A stretch of DNA of 64,000 nucleotides from Parastagonospora avenae f. sp. tritici 18332-5 (lineage: Eukaryota > Ascomycota > Dothideomycetes > Pleosporales > Phaeosphaeriaceae). The notes below the pieces were generated by a model, which was not told where the DNA came from, searched no databases, and saw only the letters and a program-made list of their open reading frames with translations. The stretch is taken from positions 124,001-188,000 of the forward strand of contig JAFJTR010000028.1 of the NCBI GenBank assembly GCA_022559985.1, given 5' to 3'. Positions 51,902 through 61,546 of the stretch are shown piece after piece; the first letter of the stretch is position 1, and each line of letters opens with the position of its first letter. The position numbers and the translations under genes are program-made.

Positions 51902-54011
51902 TCATGCGCGACCTTCCAGCCACCCCGCGGCTCTTTCGAGTGCGCCATTAAAGAACTTGACGTTGCTGAGCAAACCACCACCGGATGAGCCCACATCGTC
52001 TCCTACCATTCCAAGCAACATGCTGAGCGGCACTTCAGGACCTTCGTTTTCTCGGCCTTCCTTCCGCGCCTTCTTGCGCCCGTTCTGTATCGCGGCTTCA
52101 ATGCTGAACATATCTTCACTGAGCTTGTTCCTTGCATCGACGTTCGCCTTCTCTGCATCGTATTTCGATTGCACATCATCATGTTCGAGAGCAATATCCT
52201 GTCTGTTGTTCTGAAACGCGAGGATGTCTTTGCGCAACTCGGCATTGTCGCGCTTGAATAGCTTCATGTTCTTGAAATTGGTGCTCAGAACGTCATTCGC
52301 GTCTTGCAAATCCAGTAGCTTCTCATTCAGACTTTCTTTGAAGGATAGAGTCATGTTGAGCTCGCCGCGCAGCTCTTTGCGGCGTGCGGAATCTGTGGAA
52401 GTCTGCAGCTTTTCAGCCATGCGATTGAGACGGTGATCGATATTTTCTTCAAGGATGGTACGCGTAGTGTCAGCAACGGTGATGCCGCGCACAGAAGATC
52501 CTTTGATGCGCATGACAGATATTGCATGCTTCGGGCCAAGGAACCTGTGGCGCTTCCGTGGTGGCTTCTCTGTCGATGGCTTAACATGCTGTGCTCGTTT
52601 GGGCGATTGCCGATTGGCAATGCGTGGTGTGGGCTCGGGCTCCTCCGGTTCAGGCTCCTCGTATGCGTCCGATTCTTCTCCTTCGGCGACATCCAAGACT
52701 TCCCTTCTGCGTTTGGCGGATTGTTTTGCCGACTCGACATTGCGCTCCTTGTCGGGAGAAAGCTCGTCAAGCTCCTCATCTTCATCTTCTTGTGCACCAG
52801 CGATTGCGTCCTTCTTGCTCGATCTTCTTGATGCTGGGGTCGCCACAGCCGTTGCTTTCGCAGCCTTCGCAGGGCGACCACGCTTTGTAGTTTTCGCAGG
52901 AACTGGTGCGCTAAGGGCTTCGTCTTCATCGTCCAGGTCAACTTTTCGGGGGCGGCCACGACTTTTAGGAAGTTCCGTCGCTGTGTGATCGACGCTATCA
53001 TCGAGGTCTGTTTCGTTCGCTTTCGCCGCTTCCTGTGCAACGGGCGTGGGCCGGCCCGGCGTGGGTTGTGCTGGTGAAGAGAGCTCGTCAACCTCCATCT
53101 GACCTTCATCTTGGGCGCTGGTCTCTGGTTGCTCTTCAGTGGCTACAATGCGCGGAGTCGTGCTGTTGATCTGTGCTGGTGAGAGTTCGTCTTCGCTTTC
53201 GTCTTCTTGTGGTGCGCTTGGTGTAGCGAGCGCTGCACCAGAGCGTGATACGGCTGACAGACGTGAGCGGCCATCTGGTAACACGCTTGGCGTCTCGGGC
53301 GCAGGTTCACTGGACTTGGACTTGGATCTGCGTACAATGGACTGTCTTGAAGTTGCAACTATGCTGCTGATTCTGTCTGCGATTGGTGTTCGTTTCAGTG
53401 TGTTGCCAGAGAATATGCGCTTTTGTGCCAGTGCCGACATGGGCGTCCTGTTTGATTCAGCTGGCGCGTCCACGGTGGTCTTGCGAACGGCGCTGCCACC
53501 GTCCCCAAGCATTGAGAGTTCGTCTATTGCATCGTCGGCTTCCTCGCGGATGGGTGAGACGGTGCCGATCACACGCCTGCTCTTCTCGATGGAGCGAACG
53601 ACCTCTTCTCGATCCGGACTGAGCTCGTCCTCCTCTCCATTGTCGTCACTGGGCTCCACCACCGTTGAACCCCGCTTTCGCTTGCCCACTTGCGGTGTCA
53701 CTGTTTTTCCTTTGGGTGTGTTTGCGCGTTTTGAGCTGCTACTTCGCGGTGCTGACGCGCTTCGATGTCGCTGAGCCGAGCCATGCGCGCCGCGTGGTGT
53801 GTTGCGGACTGGCGTTAGACGAGACGATAGTTGAGGCGGAAGTGAGGCCTGTTTCACTGGCTTCGCGCCAAGAGCGCCAAAGTTGAAGCCGAAAGACGCC
53901 TGCACGGAAGACGGGCTGGTGTTGTCAGCTTATGAAGCTTTTGTTGCGACCATTCGAGCCTACCCTGCTCCGCGAACACGTTGCTGCCGATGCTCGCGCC
54001 GATCTGGACAT
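51902..54011 (-). CDS. AT-hook, coiled-coil nuclear protein, possibly inner kinetochore
   Basis: The main exon is 53899-51902. Its frame has no ATG at the start but begins at a good 3' splice site, and a small exon 54011-53964 (MSRSARASAATCSRSR) joins it in frame across a 64-base intron, giving 681 residues. The start is therefore tentative. The protein has two AT-hook-like motifs (KSRGRPRKVD, TKRGRPAKA) and five DELS motifs spread over the first two-thirds. The last 230 residues begin RKRHRFLGPKHAISVMRIKG and run into a long coiled coil (RRKELRGELNMTLSFKESLN onward). AT hooks plus a C-terminal coiled coil resemble CENP-U/Ame1 or CENP-Q type proteins, but that is inference. Confidence 0.75.
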
Positions 54012-54264
54012 GTGTTAGTTGATTCCTTGTCTGATTAAATAGTGACAGATTCCTCACCGACTGGCGCCATAGCGATGGGTGGCGTAACAATTGGCGGTAT
54101 CAATGTTCCGTCGTCGCGTGTTGTTGAAGTGGTGCTTCTGTTGTGACGCGCTAAGTCTCCGAGCACGTGAGGCGGGAGAGCTTGGAGCCGCGGAACATGC
54201 CCGCCAGTTTGGCTCACTTTTACAGCTAATATCTACAATTGCACCTGCACGCACTGCAACAACC
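54012..54264. promoter_or_regulatory. Compact divergent promoter
   Basis: 253 bases between the tentative start of the AT-hook/coiled-coil gene and the ATG of the CX9C gene. The upstream frame of the CX9C gene is open from 54091, but the extension lacks conserved features. Confidence 0.4.
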
Positions 54265-55200
54265 ATGGGCTGGCTATGGGGGAGCGGCAATGGCTCTACC
54301 GATAATCTCGACTCCTCATTGCAGGACTTCCTGAAAAAAGAAGCCCCATCCGGCCCAAAACCTTCTCTTCCCTCTGCGCCCACGCCAAGCCCCGCCGAAC
54401 CGGCACAGCAGACCAAACCCGAGAAGCCATCCGTGCCGCCGCAATCACAATTTCAAGACGGTCGTTATGCGCATTTGTGGAAAAACTATACGCCGCAAAA
54501 TGTCCTCGACGATCGCGGCAAGAACGAGCAGGATAAACTGCGCGATTTGGTAGAGGCATACAACGACCGAAAAGCCGGCATTGGGCGAATAGCCATGGAG
54601 AACTGCGCCGTGGAGTACATGGAGCAGTATGACTGCTGGATGAATCCGAAGACATGGATATCACTGCGCACCCTTTGCCACGCCGAATCGAAGAGATTCA
54701 ACCGATGCTACGACACTCAGTCCAAGTTCCTGAAAGCCCTGGGATACTTGACCATGGAGGAGCGGTCGCAAGAGGAGGACGAGAAGATACAAATGCACGC
54801 AGACAGACTATACCAGCGGTTGCGAGTACAAGAGGCGGAGATTGAAAAGGCAGAAAAGGAAGGCCGCGAGCGACCGAAATTTGAGAGCCTCATGGCGGAC
54901 GCGAAACTTAGCCGAACTATCGCGTCAAACACCAAGACTACAACCGAAGCTGAAGTTGATCCGTGGGCCAAAATCAAGCCGGAGAAGAGGATAGAGTACG
55001 AGAAGAAGCTAGCAGAACTGCCGCCAGAACAGCAGGAGATCGAACGATTAGCCGCAGCGGGCGAGCTCAAAGCACAGTCTGGCTTAGCGAAGGAAGTTGA
55101 CCACACTTTTGTTGAAGAGCGAATAGCTCGCATGAAGAGGCGAGAGTCGGGGCAAGCAACGTTCGGCGATCAGATCAAGTATTGGTGGGGATGGGGTTGA
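54265..55200 (+). CDS. Twin CX9C (CHCH-type) protein with coiled coil
   Basis: A single exon of 311 residues from the ATG at 54265 (MGWLWGSGNG). The frame extends to 54091, but the internal Met has the usual family-like start. The CHCH fold is seen at C114-x9-C124 and C138-x9-C148 (CAVEYMEQYDC, CHAESKRFNRC), as in Cmc1-type mitochondrial intermembrane-space proteins oxidised by Mia40. A charged helical region follows (MHADRLYQRLRVQEAEIEKA) and the C-terminus is QIKYWWGWG. The N-terminal 60 residues are Ser/Pro-rich and disordered. An intermembrane-space role, perhaps in respiratory complex assembly, follows from the family. The protein is longer than typical Cmc proteins. Confidence 0.8.
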   Translation: MGWLWGSGNGSTDNLDSSLQDFLKKEAPSGPKPSLPSAPTPSPAEPAQQTKPEKPSVPPQSQFQDGRYAHLWKNYTPQNVLDDRGKNEQDKLRDLVEAYNDRKAGIGRIAMENCAVEYMEQYDCWMNPKTWISLRTLCHAESKRFNRCYDTQSKFLKALGYLTMEERSQEEDEKIQMHADRLYQRLRVQEAEIEKAEKEGRERPKFESLMADAKLSRTIASNTKTTTEAEVDPWAKIKPEKRIEYEKKLAELPPEQQEIERLAAAGELKAQSGLAKEVDHTFVEERIARMKRRESGQATFGDQIKYWWGWG

Positions 55201-55743
55201 GCATGTAGCTATCCTGTAAGTAAACATGTAAGTATATGTACAACAGCTTCACGAATTCACGTCAATGCGCCATGGCCAATTCTCAGGTTGCTTTCAACCT
55301 CTTTCTTCAGATTCCTATGCCTCTCATTTTACATTATGGTATGGTGTCAGTGCGTTCAGGAGAGAGCATTGGGCCTTGTTGATCCGCTTTGAACGCTCTT
55401 GCAACGGGAGAGAGTCAGAAGGATATTCATGAATTCTTGTTCTGCACACGTCAGATCGGAACAGGTAATCATAATGGCGCTCCGCACAGCCGACTGCGAT
55501 GTCATCTACATACTTGGCGTAAGCTTATGCAACCTCGCACGATGGCAAACCAGACGATTGGCAGACACACCACTTATGTCTTACCCAGAAGATCGAGGCC
55601 CGGGGTCACGAATACACCAAGGATCACAAGCCGGAAAATCATCGTTGGCCAACTAATATATATACTCCAAGTGTAGACTCGACAATCAGAGCACATCGAC
55701 CTGAAAAAGCAGCAGAGCACAAAACCACCCAAACCTCCCTACC
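55201..55743. other. Intergenic region upstream of the hydrolase
   Basis: About 540 bases, with a TATA box near the end (separate entry). Open frames at 55389-55676 are not convincing. Confidence 0.45.
55657..55664 (+). promoter_or_regulatory. TATA box (TATATATA)
   Basis: Lies about 80 bases before the hydrolase ATG at 55744, with a CAAAACCACCC-type leader following. Confidence 0.55.
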
Positions 55744-56679
55744 ATGTATCCCTTCTCCTCCCACCGCCCTCCCCAAGTCCCCCCCTCCCCATCCAGACTC
55801 CACCTGCACCCCAACGAAACCCACACATACACCCTCCCCTCCGCCCGCACCCTAGGCTTCGCAACATACGGCTCCACCTCGCCCTCCTCCCCCGCCATAT
55901 TCCTCTTCCACGGCATGCCCGGCTCCCGCATCTGCGGGCGCTCCTGGAACACGCTATGCCAACGCATCGGCGCGCGCCTGATCGCCGTCGACCGTCCAGG
56001 GTACGGTCTGTCCAGCGCAAGCCCCCGGACATTAGTGGACTGGCCTTCAGATATCCTCGCTCTCGCCGACCACCTAGGAATTGAGAAATTCAGCGTCGTT
56101 GGTGGTAGTGGCGGCGGGCCTTTTGCGCTGTCGTGCGCGCGCTTCATGCCGGCTACACGCCTGCGCGGGACGACGGTGGTGTGTGGGATTGCGCCGCTAG
56201 AGGCCGTCACGTCGATGGGCTGGGCAAAGTGGACTCTTGGAGTTTTCGCGAGGTGGTTCATTTTGCCGTGGATTCTGGCGCCGTATCGCACGCGTGATGC
56301 GGAGGAGATGAAGCGCGTGCTGGAAGATCAGTGCGTTACGGCGGAGGAGAAGGCAGTTATTTGGGAGCACGATAAGGAGGGGAATTTGGATGATGCGGTT
56401 GTGCAGTTCTTGGAAGCGTGTAGGCAGGGGGATGGGGGGTGTTGGCTGGATGGGGAGATTTTAACGAGGGATTGGGGGTTTGATCTTGGGGAGATTGAGG
56501 GGAGGGAGAAGGTGTGGTTGATGCATGGGGATCAGGATGCGATTGCGCCGGTGAAGTATGCGGAGTGGATTGATCGGAGACTTGGTGGGGGCAGATTGAA
56601 GGTATTGAGGGGTGTGACGCATTCTACGATTTGGAAAAAGGGAGAAGAAGAGATATTCCGGCAGAGTGCTATGGCGTAG
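55744..56679 (+). CDS. Alpha/beta hydrolase
   Basis: An intronless 311-residue gene. The fold is marked by FLFHGMPGSR (oxyanion loop), IAVDRPGYGLSS, and the nucleophile elbow VVGGSGGGPFALSCA with Ser122. A cap region follows, then VWLMHGDQDAIAPVKYAEW (acidic residue) and LRGVTHSTIW (catalytic His). The triad Ser-Asp-His is complete. No signal peptide is seen, so it is probably intracellular. The substrate cannot be inferred. Codon use shifts from C-rich third positions in the first half to G/T-rich ones in the second, a pattern also seen in several neighbouring genes. Confidence 0.9.
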   Translation: MYPFSSHRPPQVPPSPSRLHLHPNETHTYTLPSARTLGFATYGSTSPSSPAIFLFHGMPGSRICGRSWNTLCQRIGARLIAVDRPGYGLSSASPRTLVDWPSDILALADHLGIEKFSVVGGSGGGPFALSCARFMPATRLRGTTVVCGIAPLEAVTSMGWAKWTLGVFARWFILPWILAPYRTRDAEEMKRVLEDQCVTAEEKAVIWEHDKEGNLDDAVVQFLEACRQGDGGCWLDGEILTRDWGFDLGEIEGREKVWLMHGDQDAIAPVKYAEWIDRRLGGGRLKVLRGVTHSTIWKKGEEEIFRQSAMA

Positions 56680-56920
56680 AACTTGGGAGGTTTGCCGAGC
56701 GACGGCTCTGTAGATTTCAGAAGCACGAAAAATGATATGGTGTAGAAGGATGGTTTCCTCGCATCATCTACATCTACGTCACATCTTTGTGGCACATACG
56801 AAGTGCCTTCGCACAATTTTCGTGATCAAGAGAATAGATTCAAGCCAAAGACGAAACGCCTACGAAAGAAATCAAAGAGGACACTATTCGCTTACCACTG
56901 AAAGAGTTCGAGACTCATGT

Positions 56921-58628
56921 CTAGTTCACTGCCTTGAGCTTGACCATCAACGGCCTCTTATCCCACAGTAAAAACACCTCCTGATCCAACCAGCCCTCGC
57001 TCTCAGGACACAGCTCGAAGTCGAAGTTGTACACAACCTTGCTGAGAAGGAGTCGCATCTCGTGCCACGCCATGCTGCAAGATCGTTAGCCCCCTGAATC
57101 GCAAGACAGAATGCAATCGACTCACTTCTTCCCTATGCAGTCTCGCGGGCCATATGAGAATGGCTGGAATGCTGCTTTCTGATCCGTAGCGAAGCGCTCG
57201 TCGTCGAGCCAGCGCTCCGGAATGAATTTCTGTGGGTCTTTGAAATTGCTTGCGGAATTGTACATGGCCCAGTGAGATGCTGCGACGGTGACCTGTTAAA
57301 GTTTAGTTGGTAAGACATTCTTGTATAAGTGTAGAATTCTGCTTACACCAGGCGGCACATAATGTCCACAGATCGTGCTTCCATCTCGAGGCGTCAGATG
57401 AGGCAGACCGACAGGGACGGGAGGGTACCTCCGCAATGACTCTTTCAGACAAGCGTTAAGGTATGGAAGATGAGCAATTTTATCCATGGTTATGGCGTCT
57501 GACGAGTCAAATGTACCCCTCACTTCATCGGCGAGCTTCTTCATCGACTCAGGGTGTTGGGTGAGCAGATACGTAAGTCCACTGAGCGTCGTCGCCGTGG
57601 TTTCGGTACCAGCAACCATGAAGGCCGTAGCATTTGAATCCATCTCATCCCTTGTCAAACCGGGTTTGCCTTTCTCTTCTTGCTGCAAGACTAGGTCCCA
57701 GAGATCAGTACCCTCGGAATCTCGTCCCTTCTCCAATCTCTTCGTGACACGGGTCACGGAATGGTTGAAGTGTGTGATCGACTTCTTTGCTATGGTTTTA
57801 TGCAGCGCTGCGCGGACTATTCGGGCCACCATGGGGTAATAAAAGTAGATAAGACCGAGCTGTGTGTTAATTTTAATGCCCCCGAAAATGGCTCGCACCC
57901 AGGGATCATACTCCGCGTTGTCGAGCATATGCAGTGATTCGCCGAACGTGAGATCTCCCATAACATCAAAGGTTGTGAAGTTATACCAGCGGACCATGTC
58001 TAGCTTTGAGCCCTTTTGTGCGCCTTCTTTCAGAAGGCTCACAAGCTGATCAGCATAGCGGAGAAAGAGCGGAGCTTGTACCGCAAGAGCTCGATCTGAA
58101 AATGCTGGCGAGAATATCTTGCGCGTACGTGCGTGTTCAGTATTATCTCTTATGGTGGGTAGATGTGGAACGCCATTGACAGGCTGGTTGTAACGACTGA
58201 AGTTCTTCGGTGGTGCGTGGCCTGTGCCCTCTCTTGCTCCATAGGCATATATGTCACGCCAAGCTTGTGGACTTCTGAAGCTGAGCTCTGATTTTCCTTG
58301 GTTATTGAAGGTCATTTATTGAGAAGATGCAGACTTGCCATCTGGAGAGATGCGGACCACATCGCCATATTTTTCGTGAAGATCAGCAGTATATTGCGGA
58401 ACTCTGCCGCTACCAATCGCCTTCAGGTGTGGTATCCGCGTAAACGCGGAGAATTTGGGTCCGGGGAATTTGCGAAGTGGGTGGAAGCAAATGCGGTATA
58501 TACCTCTGGCGACCCAATGAAGGAAAACCTGTTTAGAAGTCAGAAAATACCATGTAGAGCAGGAGGAGATAGCAGACGAGAAGAATAGCTACAGAGAGCA
58601 CTCGAATAAGAGACAAGTTGTCGACCAT
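56921..58628 (-). CDS. Cytochrome P450, CYP65-like (isotrichodermin C-15 hydroxylase type)
   Basis: Five exons: 58628-58578 (end uncertain), 58528-58339, 58296-57347, 57292-57126 and 57074-56921, about 503 residues. Exon 1 gives the membrane anchor (MVDNLSLIRVLSVAILL). Exon 2 gives RICFHPLRKFPGPK. Intron 2 has a GC donor (GCAAGT), needed to join ISPDG to KSELSFRSPQAWRDIY. The I-helix AGTETT is near residue 309, the ExxR motif in KESLRRYPP near 366, PERW follows, and the haem loop FSYGPRDCIG has Cys449. All landmarks of an active class II microsomal P450 are present. The first intron needs a weak GTCTGC donor (49 bases) or a GTAGCT donor (67 bases). No biosynthetic partners lie nearby. Confidence 0.9.
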
Positions 58629-60430
58629 ATTGAAGATGCCCAAAACCACTTTTGTGAGTAGCTAGAGGACAATTGGGAATCGATGTCTCTGCTATATGGC
58701 GGCCCCGCTGAGGACTTAAGTATCTTCTGTCCTTAGATTAAGCCCGTTCATCCGCATAGTGGGACGTGTTATGTCAGCCAGCTTGTATGGCATAAAGTCT
58801 TGACACTGAGCCCACTTGACTCGTGCTGGGATATTTCCTACCCTGCCAGGCTGTGTACGCGCAACGACCATGTCCGCATGTTGGTAGCGTGACTGCCTTC
58901 CAAGGTTGATGCGCGAATAATGTCGATCAAATTGATGGACCCACTGAGTACATGTACGTGTCGCACTCCCGCATATCTGTGGTTTCGCATAGCCGTCGGT
59001 CTCCAGTAGCAGGGTCAGCGATTAGCGAGTGGGTATGGCTTCTGGGCATCATGGTATGAAGAGACGATGTAAGCTGTAGATACGAAGTTGCCTTCTGCCA
59101 TAATTACAGCATCATCTTGTGTGAATGATCGTCACAACAGTCGATATACGGGTAACGACTACCCGTATGCACACCACTATCACTACTTCGCACTGAGTAA
59201 CGGAGGGTGCGCAGGCGCCATGTCCGACTCTCCGCGCGCTCCATTGTGGGGTGTAGCACTGCGACCTTCATACTGTAACATCAACATGATCAAGGATCAA
59301 TACGGGCTTGTTCCATGGTAATTCGCGGGTTCTGATTCGCCTGATCCTGTTTGCACACTTTCTGGTCCTGAGAGTGACGCACTGGGAACACTGGATGACC
59401 GCCGTTGGATGCGTGCCGCGTCACGAATTGAGGTGAAGAAGCGTGCCGGCGTTAAATTCATGTGCGGCGTCCCGCTGGATCCTACATAGCGGTCTGCCAC
59501 GTGTAGGTTCTGATGACTGTTGATCGTCCGTGTTGTGAAGAAGCCAGGTGGTAGATGAGTCGACGTCACGCCCACCTCGGCCGAGGGGCCAACAACGCTC
59601 CACGATATTTCGTCTTCCAGGACATCAAGTGTATGAGTTCTCACACTTTGACGGAGGAAGAGATGCATGTGAGCTACTCTATCCACCAAACACTGTCATA
59701 ATAGCGTCTGAAATTTTTCAAATACGTAGACATGCGTTAAACTATCTGACTTGTTCCTCCCAGAATGAGTATATGAGTATACCAGATAAATACAAGCAAC
59801 TGGCTCAGGTCAGAGAAGAATTCGGTTGTGTTTCCAGAATGCTCCTAACGTATTTTGGGATGTGGTGAAGGTCAGCACGTGGGGTTCTGCAAGCGTCTTA
59901 GCCTGAGGTCCCGAGGCCATTCTACAGCCGCAACCTTGGAACGAAGCCTGGAGCGCTTCGAGGTCACATGTGCATGCTGAATGCAGAAAGTGCGATGGTG
60001 GTATTTAGATCAGACGAGCGCCAACCTCAATCCTCAAGTTCTGTCTGACTTCAGCCTTCGATACCTATCTATTCAATGCCCCGCGCACGATCTGGTGTAT
60101 GGCGCAAGATGCGGGTCGACGGATAGGCGATATGACACTGCAGAAACGATGCTGCGCATATGCACGTCTCCAAGATGGGCTTGGAATTGCAGTCCGAATG
60201 CCACGAGATAAGGCTAGGTCTGTACAGTAGCTACTTGTTCCCAGACACTGCGCCGCCAGACTCGCCATCGTGTCTGACAAAAGAGTTTGGTACCAGGGTA
60301 CGTCACTATTAACGACTGCCGCTTCGCCCGCCATTGCACACCGACAGCCCCACCATCGCTCCAGCGCAAAGATCCCTCACTCGCACCGGTCCCTCCACCA
60401 CACGACAGTCGCCGCTTACACGCCATCACC
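58629..60430. other. 1.8 kb intergenic region
   Basis: Separates the P450 and the 6-phosphogluconolactonase gene. Overlapping frames at 59297-59689 (minus) and 59548-59868 (plus) have no known content. A 9-base inverted repeat lies at 59146-59168 (separate entry). Confidence 0.45.
59146..59168. repeat. Perfect 9-base inverted repeat
   Basis: ATACGGGTA at 59146-59154 and TACCCGTAT at 59160-59168 around a five-base ACGAC spacer. It could be a protein-binding dyad or a small hairpin in the intergenic region. Confidence 0.7.
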
Positions 60431-61219
60431 ATGCCGAAACCACCGAATCTATACGCCTTCGAAGGCACCAGCCAGCTCGCCGCAAGTCTGCGCGCCTACG
60501 TGCTCGATGCGCAAAACAGCTCCATTGAGCGCCATAGCGTCTTCCGTGTCGCAGTCTCGGGCGGCTCTCTGCCAAAGGTCCTTGGCCAAGCGCTGCTACA
60601 GGAGAAGACGGGCGAGGGCAAGGTCCAGTTCGACAAGTGGGAGATTTACTACGCCGACGAGCGCGCCGTGCCCCTCGACCACGAAGACAGCAACCACCGT
60701 CTGGTGCAAGAAGAGATTCTGAACAAGATACCGACTGGCATGGGAAAGCCTCACGTGTTCCCCATCGACGTCAAGTACCTGGACGACATACAGGAGCTGG
60801 CGGACCAGTACGAGCAGACCCTCGTGAGCCGCTTCGCAGCCAAGGACAGTGTGCGCATACCCATCTTCGACCTGATCCTCCTGGGGTGCGGTCCCGACGG
60901 CCACACCTGCAGTCTATTCCCAGGCTCTCCTCTCCTTAGGGAGACAGATGCTTGGATCCTGCCCATCTCCGACTCGCCGAAGCCTCCTCCCAAGCGCATT
61001 ACCCTCTCACTCCCCGTGGCATCGCATGGCCTGAAGATTGGCTTCGTCGCCACTGGCGGGGGAAAGAAGGACGTCCTGAAGCAGATATTCGATACGGAGG
61101 AGGGACGGCAACTACCCTGTGGCTTGATCAACGAGGCCGCGCAAGAGCGCGTAAGCTGGTTCGTCGATTACCCCGCGGTTGAGGGTGTCTCATTCCCAGC
61201 CCGTCGTGGCAGCCTATAA
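60431..61219 (+). CDS. 6-phosphogluconolactonase
   Basis: A single exon of 262 residues from the ATG at 60431 (MPKPPNLYAFEG). The frame is open further back, but that part is Pro/His-rich leader without family features. Signatures of the SOL/PGL family are present: FRVAVSGGSLPKVL near the N-terminus, WEIYYADERAVPLDHEDSNH, FDLILLGCGPDGHTCSLFPG and KRITLSLPV, followed by FVATGGGKKDVL. The enzyme hydrolyses 6-phosphoglucono-delta-lactone in the oxidative pentose phosphate pathway and supports NADPH supply. Length and motifs fit a complete cytosolic enzyme. Confidence 0.94.
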   Translation: MPKPPNLYAFEGTSQLAASLRAYVLDAQNSSIERHSVFRVAVSGGSLPKVLGQALLQEKTGEGKVQFDKWEIYYADERAVPLDHEDSNHRLVQEEILNKIPTGMGKPHVFPIDVKYLDDIQELADQYEQTLVSRFAAKDSVRIPIFDLILLGCGPDGHTCSLFPGSPLLRETDAWILPISDSPKPPPKRITLSLPVASHGLKIGFVATGGGKKDVLKQIFDTEEGRQLPCGLINEAAQERVSWFVDYPAVEGVSFPARRGSL

Positions 61220-61546
61220 GCTTTGGACATTATGCAGCGATATGTACCTTGGTTTTTGGTCATCGAGATCTGCTTCTTTTCTGCGGGTCCAATTTGCGGA
61301 TTCCACTTCTGTAAAGAGCATTTGCGGCACAGGACTTCTATGAGCACACAGCCACTCGCTCACATGCCAGTTACGATTAGATTACGATTTGCCAATGAAA
61401 GAATGCACATGACGATCAATGCACTTTCTTCCCTGGCATAATTTGTGCCACGTGATGCGACCTGGCAGCTATCGATAAGGGCTGACGCTAGTGTTTGGCA
61501 TGTTTACTTCCGAATCCTCACCGTTAGTTGCATCTCCGCCCCAACC
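61220..61546. other. Intergenic region
   Basis: About 330 bases between two plus-strand genes. No feature seen. Confidence 0.45.

Noticed and set aside
54091..54264. N-terminal extension of the CX9C gene
   Set aside because: The added 58 residues are unlike a mitochondrial or conserved sequence and would use most of the shared promoter.
56921..58628. P450 as part of a secondary-metabolite cluster
   Set aside because: No synthase, transporter or cluster regulator lies next to it; neighbours are housekeeping or unrelated genes.
59297..59868. Overlapping frames on both strands in the P450-6PGL gap
   Set aside because: Neither shows a domain, signal peptide or consistent start, and they overlap each other.
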